The notes beneath the pieces were generated by a model. It was not told the DNA's origin. It saw only the letters and a program-made list of their open reading frames with translations, and did no database searches. Positions 33,951 through 41,911 of a stretch of DNA of 64,000 nt are shown one piece after another. Source of the stretch: Aquabacter sp040049275 (lineage in GTDB: Bacteria; Pseudomonadota; Alphaproteobacteria; Rhizobiales; Xanthobacteraceae); assembly GCF_040049275.1 (NCBI RefSeq), contig NZ_JBDZDT010000006.1, forward strand, positions 248,001 to 312,000, read 5' to 3'. Position 1 is the stretch's first letter. The number at the start of each line of letters is the position of its first letter. The position numbers were made by a program, and so were the translations under genes.

Positions 33951-35981
33951 TCACGAATAAGCACCCCAACGCTTCCGGGAGCCGGACGAGCGAGGTGGTA
34001 CGGATGGGGCGACCCGCGGCGGAACCACTGGCGCTTCGAGTGCAGCGGGATCCGGCGAGGACTCTGCTTCCGCCGCCACTTGCTTTTCTGCCTCGCTGGC
34101 GAACAGATCGAGCGGCGGAGCCACCACGTGGCGACGGCGCAGCGCCGCCCATCCCGCCGGCGTCAACCGCGAGAGGCCAAGCAGCTCGGCCATCGCCATG
34201 GCGTAGACGTGACAATCGAGAAAGTGATTGTCCTTCCTGATCTTCTTCCAGCCTTCAAGGAAGCGGCCTTTAATCATCTTTTGCTCGAACCATTCCGCCG
34301 TGATCTGGCGGAAATACTCTTCACCCAGCCAGTCGCCGAAGTGGCAATAGCCGGGAGGGTCCGTGGCGGCGCCACCGGCGAGGCCGACCTTATGCAGATT
34401 GCCGTAGAACTCGCCCTTCAGCGACCAGGTGCCGACCGGCCAGACCTTTCCGCCCTTGGCCTTCGGCCGTTTGCCGTTCTTCTTCACCGAGCGGTTCGCC
34501 GGCTGGCTAATGGCCGGCACGCCGCGCCCGGGCTGGCCGCTGATGGCATAGGTATTGGCGTGGCGCCGGCACCACTCGATCACCTGCGTGGTGCGGTTGC
34601 CGTCGCCGGCGTCCACCGACATGGCCTCGATCCGCCGCTCACCCCCATAGCTATCCGGCCACATGCGCTGGTGCAGTTCGGAAAGCTTTTCCCAGGCGCC
34701 GGTGTTTGGATCGTCGGTGGACCCTTCGACAAAGGTGGCCTCGACGGTCCAGGTCTGCCGGTCCTCCGCGAATGCGAGCGCGATGAACCAGATGCCATCA
34801 TGCTGCACGTCAGCGCCGGCAACGAAGATCAGCCCCTCGGGCGGGATGACACCGCGAGGATACTTCTCCCGGCGCTCCATGAGGCGCTGGTGGTCCGGCG
34901 CGTTTCCCCGCATGGCATGGGGCAGCGCCAGCACCAGGTTCGAATAATTCTTCTGCCCAGGCTCGCCGCGCTTCTCCGCCTCCAGCTTGTCGTTGGCGAT
35001 CGCCTCATAGCTCATCATGAGCGACATGAAGGCGTCGATGTGGAAGCCGGGATGCCTGTCAGGCCCCTCCTTCGTCGGGATGTAGCGGCCCGTTCGAACC
35101 TCCGCCACACGCTCCATCTCGCTGATGAGGTGGCCGCAGTCCGGGCAGACGTACTCGGACTTATGCGGGTGCTTGCGGTCAATCAGCAGCCCGTCGTCGC
35201 ACTGCACAAACTCATGCCGACATTCAGGGCAGCGGATATTCCAGAACCGCTGGTCAGAGCGGCGAAACGAGCGGTCAATCCGGCAATGGCCGGGGTTGTC
35301 GCCCAGATCGTCGCCGCTATCGAGCTCCGGCGTCGAGATTTCGAGGATCTTGTAGGACCGCTGCCGGCGGAACGCGGTGAAGCGCCCGAAGAAAAGCACC
35401 TCCGGATCGTCGCCGGTGTTGGTCTCCTTCCACTTCGACAGCTCGTCCTTCACCCCGTAGCGACAGGTGCGAAGGGAGAGGTCGATCGCGACATTGGCAT
35501 TCGAAAGCGAGAGATACCCGCCCGCGAACCGTTTCTCATAGACCGTAGAGCCGGCGCCTGATCGCGATACGGCGGAATAGATGATCCGCTTGTCCGTCTT
35601 CTTCTGCCAGGCGTCGATCAGCGGCTGCAGCTTCTGGCCGTTGATGTCCTGCAGGGCGTCGATGCCGGGCACCGCGTAAAGCATGTTGTCCGGCGCCACC
35701 TCTGCAAGATAGAGCGACCAGGCGAGCGCGAGGATGGACGCGCCGGTCTGCTGTCCCTTGCGGATGGTCACCAGATTACAGGGGTGCTCGATACTGAGGC
35801 AGGCCGCCGGCTCGATGAGATAGGGCGCATCGACCGCCGACCACAGATCGCCCTTCTTCGCGCCGTCCACCAGCACGATGTTCTTCGGCAGCCACTCCAC
35901 GAACGAAACTGGCGGCTGCGGGCGGACGGTGGCCGCAAGGCGGCTCCCCACCAGGTGCAGTGCGCCGGTGTGCGCGTTCAT
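33951..35981 (-). CDS. Terminase large subunit, lambda gpA family
   Basis: The 676-residue packaging motor has the gpA pattern: NLVTIRKGQQTGASILALAW (adenine-binding/Walker-like region near residue 70), VKDELSKWKETNTGDDPEVL, a zinc-binding CPECRHEF...CPDCG region near residue 250, and nuclease-domain motifs FVAGADVQHDGIWFIALAFA and MSVDAGDGNRTTQVIEWCRR. The gpA type predicts cos-site packaging. It overlaps the small subunit gene by four bases. Confidence 0.95.
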   Translation of the reverse strand: MNAHTGALHLVGSRLAATVRPQPPVSFVEWLPKNIVLVDGAKKGDLWSAVDAPYLIEPAACLSIEHPCNLVTIRKGQQTGASILALAWSLYLAEVAPDNMLYAVPGIDALQDINGQKLQPLIDAWQKKTDKRIIYSAVSRSGAGSTVYEKRFAGGYLSLSNANVAIDLSLRTCRYGVKDELSKWKETNTGDDPEVLFFGRFTAFRRQRSYKILEISTPELDSGDDLGDNPGHCRIDRSFRRSDQRFWNIRCPECRHEFVQCDDGLLIDRKHPHKSEYVCPDCGHLISEMERVAEVRTGRYIPTKEGPDRHPGFHIDAFMSLMMSYEAIANDKLEAEKRGEPGQKNYSNLVLALPHAMRGNAPDHQRLMERREKYPRGVIPPEGLIFVAGADVQHDGIWFIALAFAEDRQTWTVEATFVEGSTDDPNTGAWEKLSELHQRMWPDSYGGERRIEAMSVDAGDGNRTTQVIEWCRRHANTYAISGQPGRGVPAISQPANRSVKKNGKRPKAKGGKVWPVGTWSLKGEFYGNLHKVGLAGGAATDPPGYCHFGDWLGEEYFRQITAEWFEQKMIKGRFLEGWKKIRKDNHFLDCHVYAMAMAELLGLSRLTPAGWAALRRRHVVAPPLDLFASEAEKQVAAEAESSPDPAALEAPVVPPRVAPSVPPRSSGSRKRWGAYS

Positions 35982-36580
35982 CCATCCTCATCCGAAAGGG
36001 CGGGATCGCTTGCCGGCGCCTCGGCCGCCAACGCGGCCATGGCATCCGCAACGCTGCTGTTGAGTTCGAAGGCAACGTCCCGCAGCTTCAGGCGCACCCC
36101 GTGCACCCCCTCCTTCGCCCCAGCGAGCGCCACATCATCCGCTTGGTTCGGCAGGCGTGCGATGATTGCCTGTATCTCCCGGCCGGCGCGCTCCAAGGCC
36201 ACGCTCATCAGGTCGACGCGCACGAGCTGCTTGCGCTCTTTGGCCTGATCGAGCTTCTCCCGCTCGACCTTCAGCCATTCATTCTGGCGGCGCGCCTCCT
36301 CGAAGGAATCCCCGCGGGGCACATCCCCGCCAATTGGGGGTGACGGTCGCGACGCCACCACCTTGGCCGGGTTCGAGAACTGGCCTCGGTGATGGTCGTA
36401 GTGCGCCAGCGAGATCCTCGCGACCCGTCCGCGCGTGTCGCGCTCTACCGGGACGCCATGTTGGGCAATCAGACCCTGCACGACCTTGGAGACGGCCTGC
36501 TTGCTGATGCCATCGCGCTCCGCGATCTGCGAAACGCTCCACATGACCCGCGGCCCGCTGCTGTCAACCGGCTGCGCCAT
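35978..36580 (-). CDS. Terminase small subunit, Nu1-like
   Basis: The 200-residue protein starts with a winged helix-turn-helix (WSVSQIAERDGISKQAVSKV near residues 14-33) for cos recognition. A linker and a long coiled-coil (KVEREKLDQAKERKQLVRVD, LMSVALERAGREIQAIIARL) for contact with gpA follow. The cos site would be expected just upstream, in 36581-36790, where no convincing gene is seen. Confidence 0.85.
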   Translation of the reverse strand: MAQPVDSSGPRVMWSVSQIAERDGISKQAVSKVVQGLIAQHGVPVERDTRGRVARISLAHYDHHRGQFSNPAKVVASRPSPPIGGDVPRGDSFEEARRQNEWLKVEREKLDQAKERKQLVRVDLMSVALERAGREIQAIIARLPNQADDVALAGAKEGVHGVRLKLRDVAFELNSSVADAMAALAAEAPASDPALSDEDG

Positions 36581-36790
36581 GTGTCAACCCTGTCAACCCA
36601 AGCTAAACCGCTGTTTCACTGGCGAAATTCCGCGATCCGCCGGGACCGTGGGTGTCTTGATGGGCGGATACGGTCCCTGAACCGGGGGGCGCAGCGGTGG
36701 CCCAGGTGTTGGGCTTGGCCTGCCTTCGTTGCGACGGGGCAACACTTCGGGCGGCGAAGTGCTGGAGTGACACGCCTTTGTGCAGGAATG

Positions 36791-37330
36791 TCACGCCCGG
36801 CTGAGGAGGTAGGACACCTGCTGCAGGATCACGGTGGCGAACTCGCCCTGGGCGATCTGCGCGAGCATGTCCTCGTACTCGGCCGGGGTACGGGCGACCG
36901 CATTGGCCGGGTTCGGGCCGAACAGCATCTCGGTGGGCAGGCGCCCCTTTCCGAGGCGCTGCATCACGATGCCGGCGGCGCGGCGGGCGGAGGCCTTCGG
37001 GATGAAGGCGCCTTCGTACCGGCCTCGGCCTCGAACATAGACGCCGTAGCCGCGCTGCTGGGCGCCGAGCGCGTCCAGCGGAATGTTGGTGGACCGCACC
37101 GTGAGGGTCACGTCGCCGCCCGAAAGGGAGGAACGCATGCGATCTTTGATGTGCTTCTGCGGCACCTTGATGTGATGCGAGGCGAAGCGCGCATAGGTAC
37201 GCTCGACCACTTGCCGCGTGCGCCCCGCCGCCCGGCGGAAGGCGATGGCCTGCATGTCGTGGGGCAGGCGCTCGAAGATGCGAGCGACCCTTTGGAAGTC
37301 GGACGCATCGAACTGGAGTTCAGCCGTCAC
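36791..37330 (-). CDS. Tail protein, lambda gpZ-like
   Basis: A 179-residue basic protein: FERLPHDMQAIAFRRAAGRT, TRQVVERTYARFASHHIKVP, SGGDVTLTVRSTNIPLDALG and GAFIPKASARRAAGIVMQRL, similar in layout to the lambda minor tail protein Z family. It is encoded upstream of terminase, away from the other tail genes, so its module origin is mixed. Confidence 0.6.
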   Translation of the reverse strand: MTAELQFDASDFQRVARIFERLPHDMQAIAFRRAAGRTRQVVERTYARFASHHIKVPQKHIKDRMRSSLSGGDVTLTVRSTNIPLDALGAQQRGYGVYVRGRGRYEGAFIPKASARRAAGIVMQRLGKGRLPTEMLFGPNPANAVARTPAEYEDMLAQIAQGEFATVILQQVSYLLSRA

Positions 37331-37356
37331 ATGACCGCCTCCCCGATCGAGCCACG

Positions 37357-37389
37357 AAAAAACCCGGCCGCGAGGTGCGTACCGGGTTT
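37357..37389 (-). terminator. Rho-independent terminator between early and late genes
   Basis: On the minus strand AAACCCGG pairs with CCGGGTTT around a 17-base loop and runs into six T residues. It follows the stop at 37433 and separates the early operon from the late block that starts with the gpZ-like gene. Confidence 0.7.
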
Positions 37390-37432
37390 CTTTTGATCCG
37401 TGACAAGAGATGGACCAAATAACTGCCGCACG

Positions 37433-38296
37433 TCAAGCAGGGATTGGTTTCTTTTTTTGGCCCTCGCGAACAGTCACGGCCCGGACGATGGTCGATGGCA
37501 AGATTCGCACCTCCGGAGCGGCGGCCTCCCACGGCCTCGCGGATTGAATGCAACCCGTGACCGTGTGGGCAATCAGCCCCCGCCCCTGCAGATCCTCCGC
37601 CAGCATTGCCAAGGCGGCGACCCACAGCTCGCGCTCGCCCCGGTCCACCACGGTACCCATGGGATCGGGCACCAGCTCGAACTTGCGATAGGCGCCGGGA
37701 TAGGGCCGCTGGCGGGTGTGATTGTAGCCGTCGATTTCCACCTCGGTCGACACCGGGTCGAAGGGACCAGGCGTCTCCTGCACCACGCGGCGAAACCATT
37801 TCGGCTTTCCATGCTCGCAGATCATGCGCCGCGCCGGCACCTCGCCCTCCCAAGCCGGCGCGCTGCCGAGGATGGCGTGCCGGATCACGAGGCGGGACAG
37901 CGGCTGACGCGGTTTCCTCAGGCCCTTCGCGTCGAGGATGAAGAGGCGTTCCACACCCCGGCGCACCGCCTCCGCGCCCTCATCGCCCAGATCGCCCATG
38001 TCGGACAATGGGCTCCAATCGCCGGGCAATTCCACCTCGCGCTTACCCAGCCGTTCCACCGCCTCCGCCACCGCGAGCGCGTCGGGATGGGGATCGTCAG
38101 CCGCCATGTCCAAAGGAACCAAGCCCCAACGGTTGGCGATGTCCGTCTCCTGCACCACGGTGTGCAGCACGCTTAACTTCGACATGGCGGACCAGCCCGG
38201 CCGGATTGCGGCCACCATGGACGTGGGCCGCCCAACCTTCGGCAGCTCGTCCCGATACGTCCATCGCAGCAACGCCTCGATATTGATCTGTTTCAT
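37433..38296 (-). CDS. Phage early protein of unknown function, adjacent to repeat array
   Basis: The start at 38296 is chosen because GGAAGGG precedes it; a longer frame would read through the repeat array. The 287-residue product begins MKQINIEALLRWTYRDELPK and has conserved-looking blocks DMGDLGDEGAEAVRRGVERL, LSRLVIRHAILGSAPAWEGE and QRPYPGAYRKFELVPDPMGT. It lacks catalytic motifs I recognise. Its position between the GGTTGGAC array and the terminator suggests a role in replication or its control. Confidence 0.6.
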   Translation of the reverse strand: MKQINIEALLRWTYRDELPKVGRPTSMVAAIRPGWSAMSKLSVLHTVVQETDIANRWGLVPLDMAADDPHPDALAVAEAVERLGKREVELPGDWSPLSDMGDLGDEGAEAVRRGVERLFILDAKGLRKPRQPLSRLVIRHAILGSAPAWEGEVPARRMICEHGKPKWFRRVVQETPGPFDPVSTEVEIDGYNHTRQRPYPGAYRKFELVPDPMGTVVDRGERELWVAALAMLAEDLQGRGLIAHTVTGCIQSARPWEAAAPEVRILPSTIVRAVTVREGQKKKPIPA

Positions 38297-38310
38297 GACC
38301 CACCCTTCCC

Positions 38311-38594
38311 GGTCCAACCTTGTCCAACCTCGGTTTTCAAGGTTGGACCAAAGAAATCCTTTGCCCGCTTCACTCGGTCCAACCTGTCCAACCTGTCCAA
38401 CCTCAAAACAGCCATTCGAACCGCGAGAGCGGGACCTTCGGCAAAATTTGGACCCCTGCTTGCGCGCGTGATCACGTGCACGCGCGAGGGGAAAGGTTGG
38501 ACAGGTTGGACAGGTTGGACCGGCCTTTGGAATGGAAGGCGCCGCTTGGTCCAACCTCGCCTTTCGGTCCAACCTCAAGGTTGGACCGAAAGGC
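38311..38594. repeat. GGTTGGAC / GTCCAACC repeat array
   Basis: Twelve exact copies of the 8-mer lie within 284 bp. Five are GGTTGGAC (38341, 38495, 38504, 38513, 38579) and seven GTCCAACC (38312, 38322, 38377, 38386, 38395, 38549, 38567). Two triplets at exactly 9-bp spacing face each other (38377-38402 and 38495-38520). The array fills the gap between the helicase stop and the start of the next gene. Iteron-like origin or a multi-site operator are the main readings. Confidence 0.85.
38559..38594. repeat. Perfect palindrome with 17-bp arms inside the array
   Basis: GCCTTTCGGTCCAACCT and its exact complement are separated by CA. The arms contain one GTCCAACC and one GGTTGGAC. On RNA it would form a strong hairpin at the helicase gene end, but no T-run follows. 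Confidence 0.8.
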
Positions 38595-38620
38595 CTTCAC
38601 CCCTTCAATCCCAGTCTCTC

Positions 38621-40123
38621 TCACGGCGCGGATGGCTCCTCCGGCTCCGCCACCGAGGGCCATGCGACGGCCTGCCCGACTTCCTCCTCAAACGCCTCCC
38701 GGCAGCGATCCAAGGACGGCAGCCGGTAACACCAGGCGCGCCTCATCACCGAGGGCGAAACCTCGTAGAAGGGACGGCTCTTGATGAGGCCCGGCACCAT
38801 CTTCATGAGCTTGATGCCGAAGGCCGTGAGTTCGCTCTTGCGGCGCACGCCAACCTTGTCGGCGACGGTGATGTAGTCCTCGAACAGGATGGAGACCGGT
38901 ATCTCCTCCATCCAGTATTCGCCCGCGCTGGTGGTGGTGCCGGTGATCAGCCGCTCCACCCACCAGCTTTCCACACTGTCGAGCGATCGAAGCTTCTGCT
39001 CCAGCAACGCCCCGGTGCGTGGGATCTTGCGCAGATCAACGGTGGAGAGGTCGAAGTGCAGCAGGTCGAAGAGCAGCGCCTCCCGGCCGCCATTGGCCAG
39101 CTCCTCATCCATCTCGCGGAAATAGTCCGTGTTCTGAGCACAGCGCGGGTTCACATCGAGGACGCAGAAGCGCCGCTCATCCTTTCCCGCCGGCACCACC
39201 CAGTCCTCGTTCGACGTCATGAGCAGACGCACGAAATTGTCGAGGCGGATGGGATCGATGCCCTTGGCCTCGATCATCTGGAATTTGGAGGTGACAAGGC
39301 CCTTCAGGCGGCCTTCCGCCGCCTTGTCGCCCGCCCACACCGCCTCCTCCGCCTGCAACAGGAGGCAGGACGCCATGTGCGCGTTGAACTGGCCGGTCAC
39401 ATAGCGCGGATCATCCACCGCGAAGTAATGGGCGGGGAACAGCGAGCCGAAAACCTCGCCTATCTTTGTTTTTCCCGTGCCCATCTTGCCGCGCAGCACC
39501 ACGGCCGTTCCCACCCGCTCTCGCGGCCGCTGGACCATGTGGGCGAACCAGCCGAACAACCAGCGGAACAACACCTCGTCCCCCTCGCACACATTGGTGA
39601 GCATGTGGTCGCGCAGGATCGCCCAGCCCCCGGGTTTCTCTTTCGGCGTCAAGGCGAAACCCCGCCACAGGTTCAGATAACCGTTCGTGCTCGCCGCCCC
39701 GTCGGGGTTGGGGAAGAACTCGATGCCGGCGAACTGGCGCCGCCGGCGGTGTGTGAGCCATCGCTTGGCCCAGGTGGTGCCTTTCACCTTCCCGTCGGCG
39801 CCGCGCACTTCCGTGAAGGTGTTGCTGTGCCATTGGCAGAAGGCCTCCACCGAGAGCAGGCGGAGCCGGTCCTCCATGGGTCCAGCCACCTGCTCCCGCG
39901 CGATCACAGCCTTGGAGCCCATGAGCACGAGCGCGTACTCGCTGTTCATCACCTCGACATCAAAGCCGCCGGCGCGCAGCGCAGGATCTTCCTCGGCGAA
40001 AGGATCGCTCTCTCCCACATCCTCATCGGGTTGCGGCGAACCCTGCGCGGCCGAGATGATGGCGACGATATCGGCGGCACCCGGGGGCGAGGCCTCGGGG
40101 AAATCGGATGCGGAGGTGGTCAA
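38621..40123 (-). CDS. Primase-helicase / SF3 replicative helicase (DUF5906-type)
   Basis: A 500-residue ATPase with Walker A RGKMGTGKTKIGE near residue 215, a helicase core following (AHYFAVDDPRYVTGQFNAHM, LLLQAEEAVWAGD as Walker B, LVTSKFQMIEAKGIDPIRLD, VRLLMTSNEDWVVPAGKDER with the sensor Asn and arginine finger). The N-terminal region ends in LNLWRGFALTPKEKPGGW, as in phage DUF5906 proteins. It should unwind the phage origin. The repeat array lies immediately downstream. Confidence 0.9.
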   Translation of the reverse strand: MTTSASDFPEASPPGAADIVAIISAAQGSPQPDEDVGESDPFAEEDPALRAGGFDVEVMNSEYALVLMGSKAVIAREQVAGPMEDRLRLLSVEAFCQWHSNTFTEVRGADGKVKGTTWAKRWLTHRRRRQFAGIEFFPNPDGAASTNGYLNLWRGFALTPKEKPGGWAILRDHMLTNVCEGDEVLFRWLFGWFAHMVQRPRERVGTAVVLRGKMGTGKTKIGEVFGSLFPAHYFAVDDPRYVTGQFNAHMASCLLLQAEEAVWAGDKAAEGRLKGLVTSKFQMIEAKGIDPIRLDNFVRLLMTSNEDWVVPAGKDERRFCVLDVNPRCAQNTDYFREMDEELANGGREALLFDLLHFDLSTVDLRKIPRTGALLEQKLRSLDSVESWWVERLITGTTTSAGEYWMEEIPVSILFEDYITVADKVGVRRKSELTAFGIKLMKMVPGLIKSRPFYEVSPSVMRRAWCYRLPSLDRCREAFEEEVGQAVAWPSVAEPEEPSAP

Positions 40124-40215
40124 ACAGCTCTCCCACCATCGAACGCCGGAAAGGAACTCGAAAGGCCACGGGAATGTTGAAAGCGCCTATCCTGGTCCAG
40201 GCCCGTGAGCACCCA

Positions 40216-40473
40216 ATGGCGAAACAGTGGAATACACCGCTGGCACGCACGTTTTCCGTCTCTTGGCACCGGGAGTGGTGCATCAGCACGATCAGCGAAG
40301 CCATCGCCTTCATGATGGATTGCTGCGGAACGCTTTCGTCCCGCCACTTCGACGAGGCGATGGACGCGCTGATCCGAGCCGCGACGACCGGCGAGCGCGC
40401 TGACATCATCGAGGCCACTGCTGACTTCCGGCGGTTCCTCACGCGGCACAACATGGTGCACGCCTTGAGCTAA
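40216..40473 (+). CDS. DUF982-like small protein, copy 3
   Basis: An 85-residue product starting MAKQWNTPLARTFSVSWHRE with CISTISEAIAFMMDCCGT, ALIRAATTGERADIIEATAD and FRRFLTRH. It is closest to the copies at 46455 and 10980, sharing the FMMxCCGT block. It is transcribed divergently from the helicase gene and starts a plus-strand island with BrnT/BrnA. Confidence 0.7.
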   Translation: MAKQWNTPLARTFSVSWHREWCISTISEAIAFMMDCCGTLSSRHFDEAMDALIRAATTGERADIIEATADFRRFLTRHNMVHALS

Positions 40474-40676
40474 GAGGAACAGATTGCTCAGGCACTGTGA
40501 ATGGATTCGGCAACCCTGCCTTCGGACAGGCCGAGCGCTTTGCGGATGCCGACGGAGGCAAAGCCCCCCAGCCGGGAAGGCGTCGTCGATCACCAGCTGG
40601 CGGACGGTCGCGCCGCATCTCCGGAACTGCAACCACACAGCCGGGGTTGATAGCGTTGGGCTGAAAAGGACAGACC

Positions 40677-40862
40677 ATGGACACCCGGCAAAAAAGCCCC
40701 TTCCTCGCCCAGCTTCAGCAGCGTGACCTAAGCCAACCCGGCAGGATGATTTCTCGTGAAATGATCGATCGTCTGCTGACTGCACCGGACGAGCGGCCGC
40801 GGATCTTGAACAGCCCCGCGCGGCGCGGGCTCGTGCCGAAAGTGCTCCCGTCGACCCGGTGA
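40677..40862 (+). CDS. Small hypothetical protein
   Basis: A 61-residue basic product (MDTRQKSPFLAQLQQRDLSQ at its start) with AAAGGA at seven bases upstream. It has an amphipathic helix (ISREMIDRLL) but no domain I recognise. Confidence 0.45.
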   Translation: MDTRQKSPFLAQLQQRDLSQPGRMISREMIDRLLTAPDERPRILNSPARRGLVPKVLPSTR

Positions 40863-41317
40863 CTTCCGCCCATTCCATTCGCGTCCCAATGGGGCGAACC
40901 CGCTGGATGGGCGGATGAGGAAGTCGCTCCCGCGCCTGGGGGCTGATGCGGCTCCGACCGCCTTGTGATAGACTGCCGGTTGCAGGCTCGTGTTCCGAGC
41001 GGGGATACCCTCTCATACGCTCTGGCCCCGCGATCCTGGAGCATGGCACCCGCTCAGGAAGCAAGACGGCGGGCGCCGTGATGGCTGAGGGCACCCCGGC
41101 CATGCGCCCCGTTGCGGCAACGCCCTGCGGGGCGTTCTCTTGAGGCTGGTCACGACCGTGGGCAGCAATCTGGAACCCATGTTGCCGTAGCCGAGATCTT
41201 TCCAGGCCGTGACGAAGGCCTTGAAGATCTCGTCCATGCGCAACGGGCGACACTTCCCATCCGCCCCCGCTGGCGAAGTCCCCCACGGCCATAGCGTTCA
41301 TTCCGCGGCCCCTTTTC
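40863..41317. other. Stretch without a convincing gene
   Basis: A minus-strand frame from about 41237 begins convincingly (MDEIFKAFVTAWKDLGYGN) but loses coding character after 30 residues, so it may be a gene remnant. A hairpin AACGCCC-TGCG-GGGCGTT at 41119-41136 is followed by TCTCTT and could be a weak plus-strand terminator. Confidence 0.35.
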
Positions 41318-41366
41318 CGTATCCACAAAAACTCTTGACGTCATCTATTTTCGTATCTACAAAAAC
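41318..41366 (+). promoter_or_regulatory. brnTA promoter with direct repeats
   Basis: A -35 box TTGACG (41335-41340) is followed at 17 bp by TACAAA (41358-41363). The direct repeats CGTATCCACAAAAAC (41318-41332) and CGTATCTACAAAAAC (41352-41366) flank and overlap it and end four bases before the brnT ATG. BrnA antitoxins autoregulate, so these are likely the operator. Confidence 0.55.
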
Positions 41367-41369
41367 CTC

Positions 41370-41648
41370 ATGAAGATCACCTTCGACCCCGCCAAGCGCG
41401 CCGCCACCCTGGAAGACCGGGGCCTGGACTTTGCAGACGCCGCGCTGGTGTTTGCCGGGCGCACCTTCACGGTGCAGGATCGCCGGCAGGACTATGAGGA
41501 GCCTCGCTTCCTCACGGTGGGCGAACTGGCGGGCCGCATGGTGATCGTGTGCTGGACCCCGCGCGGTGAGGCGCGTCGGGTCATCTCGATGAGGAAGTGC
41601 AATGACCGCGAAAAAGCGCTCTATCGGCAGCGACTTGAAGAAGGTTGA
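41370..41648 (+). CDS. brnT: BrnT-type ribonuclease toxin
   Basis: A 92-residue toxin with the BrnT pattern: MKITFDPAKRAATLEDRGLD, FADAALVFAGRTFTVQDRRQ, DYEEPRFLTVGELAGRMVIV and RRVISMRKCNDREKALYRQR. The family is a type II RNase toxin inhibited by BrnA. The toxin gene is first, overlapping the antitoxin by 47 bases, the usual order for this family. It may stabilise the prophage. Confidence 0.92.
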   Translation: MKITFDPAKRAATLEDRGLDFADAALVFAGRTFTVQDRRQDYEEPRFLTVGELAGRMVIVCWTPRGEARRVISMRKCNDREKALYRQRLEEG

Positions 41649-41904
41649 TGCCCACGTGCCGAGCCCGGCTGAGTATGAGGAGATCCCGGAGCTCGACGCC
41701 GCCGCCTTCGCCGAGGCGGTGGAGGAGGTGGCCGGCAAGCCCAAGGGCGGGCGGCCGCGCTCGGACAGCCCAAAGCAGGCGGTGAACATCCGCCTGTCGC
41801 CGGAGGTGGTGGAGCATTTCCGCTCCAGCGGGCCGGGCTGGCAGACGCGCATCGACGCGGTGCTGAAGGCGCACGTGGTGCAGGCCGGCCGGCGGAGGGC
41901 ATAA
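41602..41904 (+). CDS. brnA: BrnA-type antitoxin
   Basis: A 100-residue antitoxin: an acidic, helical toxin-binding N-terminus (PSPAEYEEIPELDAAAFAEA) and a C-terminal ribbon-helix-helix (QAVNIRLSPEVVEHFRSSGP, GWQTRIDAVLKAHV) that dimerises on DNA. It overlaps the toxin gene, ensuring coupled synthesis. Confidence 0.92.
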   Translation: MTAKKRSIGSDLKKVDAHVPSPAEYEEIPELDAAAFAEAVEEVAGKPKGGRPRSDSPKQAVNIRLSPEVVEHFRSSGPGWQTRIDAVLKAHVVQAGRRRA

Positions 41905-41911
41905 TTTGAGG

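Noticed and set aside
33714..35561. A 615-codon plus-strand frame over terminase and portal
   Set aside because: Same reason: the gpA terminase on the minus strand accounts for the DNA.
38311..38594. The GGTTGGAC array as a CRISPR array
   Set aside because: Units are 8-9 bp, occur in both orientations, lack spacers of constant length and have no cas genes nearby.
38468..40180. A 570-codon plus-strand frame over the helicase gene
   Set aside because: No motifs, His/Arg/Gly-rich, and antisense to a gene with Walker motifs.
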